From positions 1 through 9,653 of the forward strand of contig JAFGQF010000110.1 of NCBI GenBank assembly GCA_016935775.1: a stretch of DNA of 9,653 nucleotides, written 5' to 3'. The notes under the pieces are model-generated. The model was not told the origin of the DNA, did no database searches, and saw only the letters and a program-made list of their open reading frames with translations. Position numbers and translations under genes: made by a program. Shown here piece by piece: positions 6,716 to 9,653 of this stretch (its first letter is position 1; the number at the start of each line of letters is the position of its first letter). Source of the DNA: Caldifarciminota bacterium (GTDB lineage Bacteria; Hydrothermota; Tepidihabitantia; Tepidihabitantales; Tepidihabitantaceae).

Positions 6716-6749
6716 GCCGACCGGTTCGGACTGGTCCGGACCGGTCGGC
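6716..6749 (+). terminator. Long hairpin, probable terminator after the gene ending at 6676
   Basis: GCCGACCGGT (6716-6725) pairs with ACCGGTCGGC (6740-6749); the stem continues inward as TCGGA/TCCGG with one T·G pair, giving about 15 pairs and a CTGG loop. A short TTT (6754-6756) follows. It lies 40 nt past the stop and before the promoter of the next gene. Confidence 0.65.
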
Positions 6750-6771
6750 CCGGTTTCCGCATGCCCGGCGC

Positions 6772-6815
6772 CGAGTCAGACCGGGGTTGACTCGACGGAC
6801 CCGAACCGGGAGAAT
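6772..6815 (+). promoter_or_regulatory. Promoter with overlapping inverted repeat upstream of the Asp-box protein
   Basis: TTGACT (6787-6792), 17-bp spacer, GAGAAT (6810-6815, 4 of 6 matches to the -10 consensus). Transcription would begin near 6822, giving a ~27-nt leader containing the Shine-Dalgarno site. An inverted repeat CGAGTCA (6772-6778) / TGACTCG (6788-6794), 9 bp apart, overlaps the -35 box and could be an operator. Confidence 0.5.
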
Positions 6816-6838
6816 GGTTGAAATCTGCCAAGCCGTTC

Positions 6839-6843
6839 GGAGG
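6839..6843 (+). promoter_or_regulatory. Shine-Dalgarno site deciding a TTG start
   Basis: GGAGG ends 5 nt before the TTG at 6849. No ATG or GTG in frame nearby would preserve the signal peptide (RLLVVLASSFAVLSAA), so TTG is the supported start. Confidence 0.7.
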
Positions 6844-6848
6844 ATAAT

Positions 6849-9047
6849 TTGAGATTACTCGTCGTTCTTGCAAGCTCGTTCGCGGTACTTTCGGCCGCAA
6901 CCCCGGCCCGCGTTGCCCTGTCCGAACTCGGCCTGCGCGTGCTGGCCGACGACGGGGACCGGCTCGTGGCCGAGGCTGCCGACATCCTGCCCGAAGCCGT
7001 CGAGCCGTACATCGAGGACCCGGAAGCCCGCCCGCACCCGGGCTGGACCCTGGCCCGTGTGAGCGTCACGGTCGAGCTCGCGCCGGTGCTCGCGGTCGAG
7101 GCCCGCTTCGAGCGGTTCGGCGTTCCGGACGAGATGCTGCTCATCCCCCCGGCCTGGACCCCGGTGCGCTCCAACGGTTGGCTCGAACAACTCATCACCC
7201 GCGCCGTCCGAAACAGCGCTCTCCTGCCGGCCCTGCCGCGGGTGATTGCCGGGCCCGGTTTCGGCGCTCCCCCGACCGACGACCCGCCCTTCATCACCGA
7301 CGTGCCGGCCTCGGCCGACCCGGGCACCGGCAACCAGAACGAAACCACGCTCGGCATATTCGCCGACAGCCTGCTCTGCGGCGGCTGGAACGACAACCGC
7401 ACCGGCGTCTACCACGTCGGCTTCGCCCGGTCCACCGACGCAGGCGCGACCTGGTCCAACCCCGACACCCTGATGATCGACCCGGGCTACGCCGAGGACG
7501 GCGACCCGGTCATCTGCGTGGACGACTCGGGAACCATCTACTACTTCTGGCTCTCGTTCGACCGTTCGCCCCAGCGCGGGGACGTGGTCCTCACCAAGTC
7601 CACCGACTGGGGCCGAACCTGGGGCCCGATACTCAACGTCACCCCGGGCACGCCGTCCAGCCTCGACGACAAACCCTGGGCCACGATTGACGGCGACGAC
7701 GTCTACCTCACCTGGTACGAATACGGCACGTCCTTCGACCTCAAGTTCAAGCGCTCGACCGACCGCGGCCAGAACTGGTCGGCCGGCGTCACGGTCGGCT
7801 CCTCGGGCAACGGCACTTTCCCGTTCCGCGGCACGGGCAACGACCTCTACGTCGGCTGGGGCATGTCCGACATCCGGCTCAACAAGTCCACCGACCTCGG
7901 GGCAACCTGGTCCGGCCAGCGCACCATCATCTCCTGTCCCTGGTCGCCGGGCTCGACTCCCTGGCGGATGAACAACATCCCCAGCTTCGGCACCAGCCGC
8001 GACCGCACCCGGCTCTACGTCGTCTTCGCCGACTCGCGCCTCCAGTCCAACCAGACCGATGTCTTCTTCTCACGCTCCACCGACGCGGGCCAGAACTGGT
8101 CCACGCCGGTCAAGGTCAACGACACCCAGTCGGGCGACGGCACCCACCAGTTCTTCCCCTGGCTCGCGGTCGACCCCTTCGACCGCATCCACGTCGCCTG
8201 GCACGACTCCCGCGCCGGTTCCAACCGCGTCGGCCAGTACTACTCGTATTCGGACGACTCAGGCGCCACCTGGGCCGCCAATGTCCGCGTCTCCGACTCG
8301 GCCTACCAGGCCGGCACCTTCCTCGGCGACTACAACGCCTGCCAGGCCGACTCGAACAACGTCCATGTCCTCTGGTGCGACTGCCGCAACGGCTCCTCGG
8401 ACCCGGACGTCTTCTTCTCCCGCGCCGCCCACATCGGCCGCACGGTCCGCGACGTCGGCGTGATGACCATCCTCGCGCCCGCGGACACGGTGGACTCCGG
8501 CGCGGTCGTCGTCCCGCTTGCCGTGGTCCGCAACTGGGGCACGACCGACGAAACCTTCCCGGTGCGACTCAACATCGACCCGTCCTGGGCCGACTCGGTC
8601 ATCGAGAGCCTGCCCGCGGGACTCACCGACACGGTCGAGTTCAGCGAATGGACCGCACTCTCCACCGGCACCTTCGAAATCCGCTGCTCCACCGCTCTCG
8701 CCGGCGACACCAACCCGGCCAACGACCTGCTGGCCGACTCCGTGGTCGTCATCCCGCCCGCCGGCATCGCCGGCCCGCAACCGAACGCCCGGCTCGACCT
8801 CACCGGCCCGACCCTTGCCGCCGGCCCGGCGATGGTCAGCTACAACCTCGACCGGCCGTCCCACGTCAGGCTCAGGGTGTACGGCCCCGACGGCCGGGTC
8901 CGCGCCGTACTGGCAGACGGCTTTCTGCCCGCGGGCCGGCACAGCGCGGTCCTCGACCAGCGCCGAGTCGGTTCGGGCGTGATGCTTGTCCGAATGGAAA
9001 CTCCCGACGCAGACCTGACCCGCAAGCTCATCATCGGGACGCACTGA
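6849..9047 (+). CDS. Secreted six-Asp-box (sialidase-type) beta-propeller with CARDB-like and T9SS sorting domains
   Basis: 732 residues from a TTG start. Signal peptide ~1-20. Residues ~20-145 form an unrecognised N-terminal part. The propeller carries six Asp-box motifs S-x-D-x-G-x-x-W beginning at about residues 195 (STDAGATW), 251 (STDWGRTW), 303 (STDRGQNW), 347 (STDLGATW), 410 (STDAGQNW) and 468 (SDDSGATW), spaced 44-63 residues as expected of one per blade. Asp boxes are structural turns in sialidases, and also occur in non-enzymatic propellers; I could not assign the sialidase catalytic Arg triad, Tyr and Glu, so activity is unproven. Residues ~535-637 (DVGVMTILAPADTV…VRNWGTTDETFPVRL) look CARDB/Ig-like. 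Residues ~645-732 form the sorting domain, with LRVYGPDGRVR and SGVMLVRMET…LTRKLIIGTH. Likely secreted or surface-attached, binding or processing extracellular glycans or proteins. Confidence 0.88.
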   Translation: MRLLVVLASSFAVLSAATPARVALSELGLRVLADDGDRLVAEAADILPEAVEPYIEDPEARPHPGWTLARVSVTVELAPVLAVEARFERFGVPDEMLLIPPAWTPVRSNGWLEQLITRAVRNSALLPALPRVIAGPGFGAPPTDDPPFITDVPASADPGTGNQNETTLGIFADSLLCGGWNDNRTGVYHVGFARSTDAGATWSNPDTLMIDPGYAEDGDPVICVDDSGTIYYFWLSFDRSPQRGDVVLTKSTDWGRTWGPILNVTPGTPSSLDDKPWATIDGDDVYLTWYEYGTSFDLKFKRSTDRGQNWSAGVTVGSSGNGTFPFRGTGNDLYVGWGMSDIRLNKSTDLGATWSGQRTIISCPWSPGSTPWRMNNIPSFGTSRDRTRLYVVFADSRLQSNQTDVFFSRSTDAGQNWSTPVKVNDTQSGDGTHQFFPWLAVDPFDRIHVAWHDSRAGSNRVGQYYSYSDDSGATWAANVRVSDSAYQAGTFLGDYNACQADSNNVHVLWCDCRNGSSDPDVFFSRAAHIGRTVRDVGVMTILAPADTVDSGAVVVPLAVVRNWGTTDETFPVRLNIDPSWADSVIESLPAGLTDTVEFSEWTALSTGTFEIRCSTALAGDTNPANDLLADSVVVIPPAGIAGPQPNARLDLTGPTLAAGPAMVSYNLDRPSHVRLRVYGPDGRVRAVLADGFLPAGRHSAVLDQRRVGSGVMLVRMETPDADLTRKLIIGTH

Positions 9048-9159
9048 ACCCGCCCCGACACCTCGGACCGACGCCGTGTCCAGACCGGCCGGGTCCGGCT
9101 GCCTGGAGAGAGAACATCAACCAACATCGCCGCCCTGTGCAGACCCCAAGGTCTATCCT

Positions 9160-9285
9160 TCCGCATTCACGTCTCTGACTTCTGACCTCCGATTTCCCCC
9201 TCCTCATCTCCTGCTCATCCCTGACATTCATCCTTCAGCCTTGTTCTCCCATCTGTGTTCATCTGTGGTTCCAGTCCTTCGCCCG
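9160..9285. repeat. Pyrimidine-rich low-complexity stretch of short repeated words
   Basis: Base composition drops from very GC-rich to roughly half AT, with C and T dominating the + strand. Short words recur: TCTGACT (9174-9180) then TCTGACC (9181-9187); CTCATC at 9203 and 9214; CATTCATCC at 9225; CATCTGTG at 9250 and 9260. On the minus strand this reads ACCACAGATGAACACAGATG … GGATGAATG … GGTCAGAAGTCAGA. From memory, such words occur repeatedly between genes of several uncultured bacterial lineages. Not coding in my judgement. Confidence 0.55.
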
Positions 9286-9303
9286 CCCGAATTTCGCGCT
9301 TGT

Positions 9304-9325
9304 GATGATAAACCGGTTTATCATC
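9304..9325. repeat. Perfect 22-bp AT-rich palindrome
   Basis: GATGATAAACC (9304-9314) is followed immediately by its exact reverse complement GGTTTATCATC (9315-9325). As DNA it is an ideal site for a symmetric dimeric regulator or recombinase; as RNA it would be a 9-bp stem with a CCGG loop. A TTTTT run occurs only at 9339-9343, 13 nt past the repeat, which is too far for a standard terminator. Its AT content contrasts with the GC-rich DNA just downstream. Confidence 0.75.
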
Positions 9326-9351
9326 TGACGTTCCCGGGTTTTTCCTCGTAA

Positions 9352-9653
9352 GGCGCTGTCACGTCGGCCCTTATCCCCTACGGCGGATTTCGGGGTCCCC
9401 CGCCCCCGGGGTGGCCCCGGGTGGCCCTGCCCCGGGCGTCCCGGAAGCCGTTCTCGCGGCCCTTTCCCCGGCCGCTGCGAAGGCCGCCTCGGAGCCGCTT
9501 CGCCTCGCCGCCTGCCCGGCCGCCATCCTGTCTGCCGGGAAGGACGCCGCCCGGGGCGCCCCGACAGCCGGCAGGTGGAACCCTGCCCTGACCGCCCTCC
9601 GGGGCGCCGTCCAGGCCGCTTTGGGAGTGCGGTACCCCGTGGGGTACCGGTCC
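9352..9653. other. Very GC-rich, hairpin-dense end region without a convincing gene
   Basis: About 300 bp, G+C well above the rest of the window. Inverted repeats: GCGGCC/GGCCGC (9456-9461, 9470-9475); CTGCCGG/CCGGCAG (9532-9538, 9568-9574) enclosing the palindrome CGGGGCGCCCCG (9552-9563); and CGGTACCCC/GGGGTACCG (9630-9638, 9641-9649). One + frame from a GTG at 9411 stays open to the window edge and encodes an Ala-rich sequence (EAVLAALSPAAAKAA … NPALTALRGAVQAALGVRY). Its third positions are about 85% G/C against about 80% and 70% at the first and second, a weak contrast, and it has no ribosome binding site. It could be a partial gene, a structured RNA or an intergenic repeat; none can be decided here. 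Confidence 0.4.

Noticed and set aside
6818..6848. TTGAAA-N19-GATAAT as a promoter
   Set aside because: The spacer is too long and transcription would begin inside the coding region; GATAAT overlaps the ribosome site by chance.
9076..9351. 91-residue open frame after the last gene
   Set aside because: It consists largely of the low-complexity word stretch read as protein (LTSDLRFPPPHLLLIPD), crosses the palindrome, has no ribosome site and loses GC3 bias.
9384..9536. Minus-strand ATG frame of about 51 residues (MAAGQAARRSGSEAAF…)
   Set aside because: Ala/Gly/Arg-rich with no ribosome site or family resemblance, in a region where several frames are open because stop codons are rare.

Overview
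The window is high-GC DNA, and every gene I can support lies on the + strand. It looks like a chromosomal segment of a Gram-negative-type bacterium with a type IX-like secretion system. Three of the seven proteins end in a C-terminal beta-sandwich of the T9SS type A sorting kind (…GRxxR…L…aGVYLLRLETG…xxLIIAR). The set of exported proteins (FWGN-type beta-sandwich, YQGKL fibre protein, kelch propeller, Asp-box propeller) resembles uncultured lineages such as candidate division WOR-3 and relatives in and around the Fibrobacteres-Chlorobi-Bacteroidetes group. That placement rests on recalled family style, not on a marker gene.

Layout: (1) 3-806, end of a secreted T9SS-sorted protein whose start is outside the window. 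(2) 848-1468, class I SAM methyltransferase, apparently translated from a leaderless GTG. (3) 1658-3397, secreted YQGKL fibre-like protein with four tandem ~40-residue glycine-rich repeats, followed after 21 bp by (4) 3419-4936, a six-unit kelch-like propeller with a T9SS sorting domain; these two form a probable operon ended by a strong hairpin at 4951-4979. (5) 5063-5920, HAD-family hydrolase, again apparently leaderless with GTG. (6) 5966-6676, unrecognised exported protein, possibly a lipoprotein, followed by a hairpin at 6716-6749. (7) 6849-9047, large secreted six-Asp-box (sialidase-type) propeller with a CARDB-like and a T9SS sorting domain, starting at TTG. (8) 9048-9653, about 600 bp with no convincing gene: a lower-GC pyrimidine-rich stretch made of short repeated words, a perfect 22-bp palindrome, and a very GC-rich hairpin-dense end.

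Most genes have their own sigma70-like promoter, usually with a 16-bp spacer. The two cytoplasmic enzymes (2 and 5) have the -10 box immediately before a GTG and no Shine-Dalgarno site. The four exported proteins with visible starts (3, 4, 6, 7) all have a GGAGG-like or purine-rich site. Several -35 boxes lie inside or beside inverted repeats, which may be operators. I see no RNA gene, CRISPR array, transposase or defence system. The main interest is the surface-protein set, the leaderless/leadered split and the unexplained 3' non-coding region.
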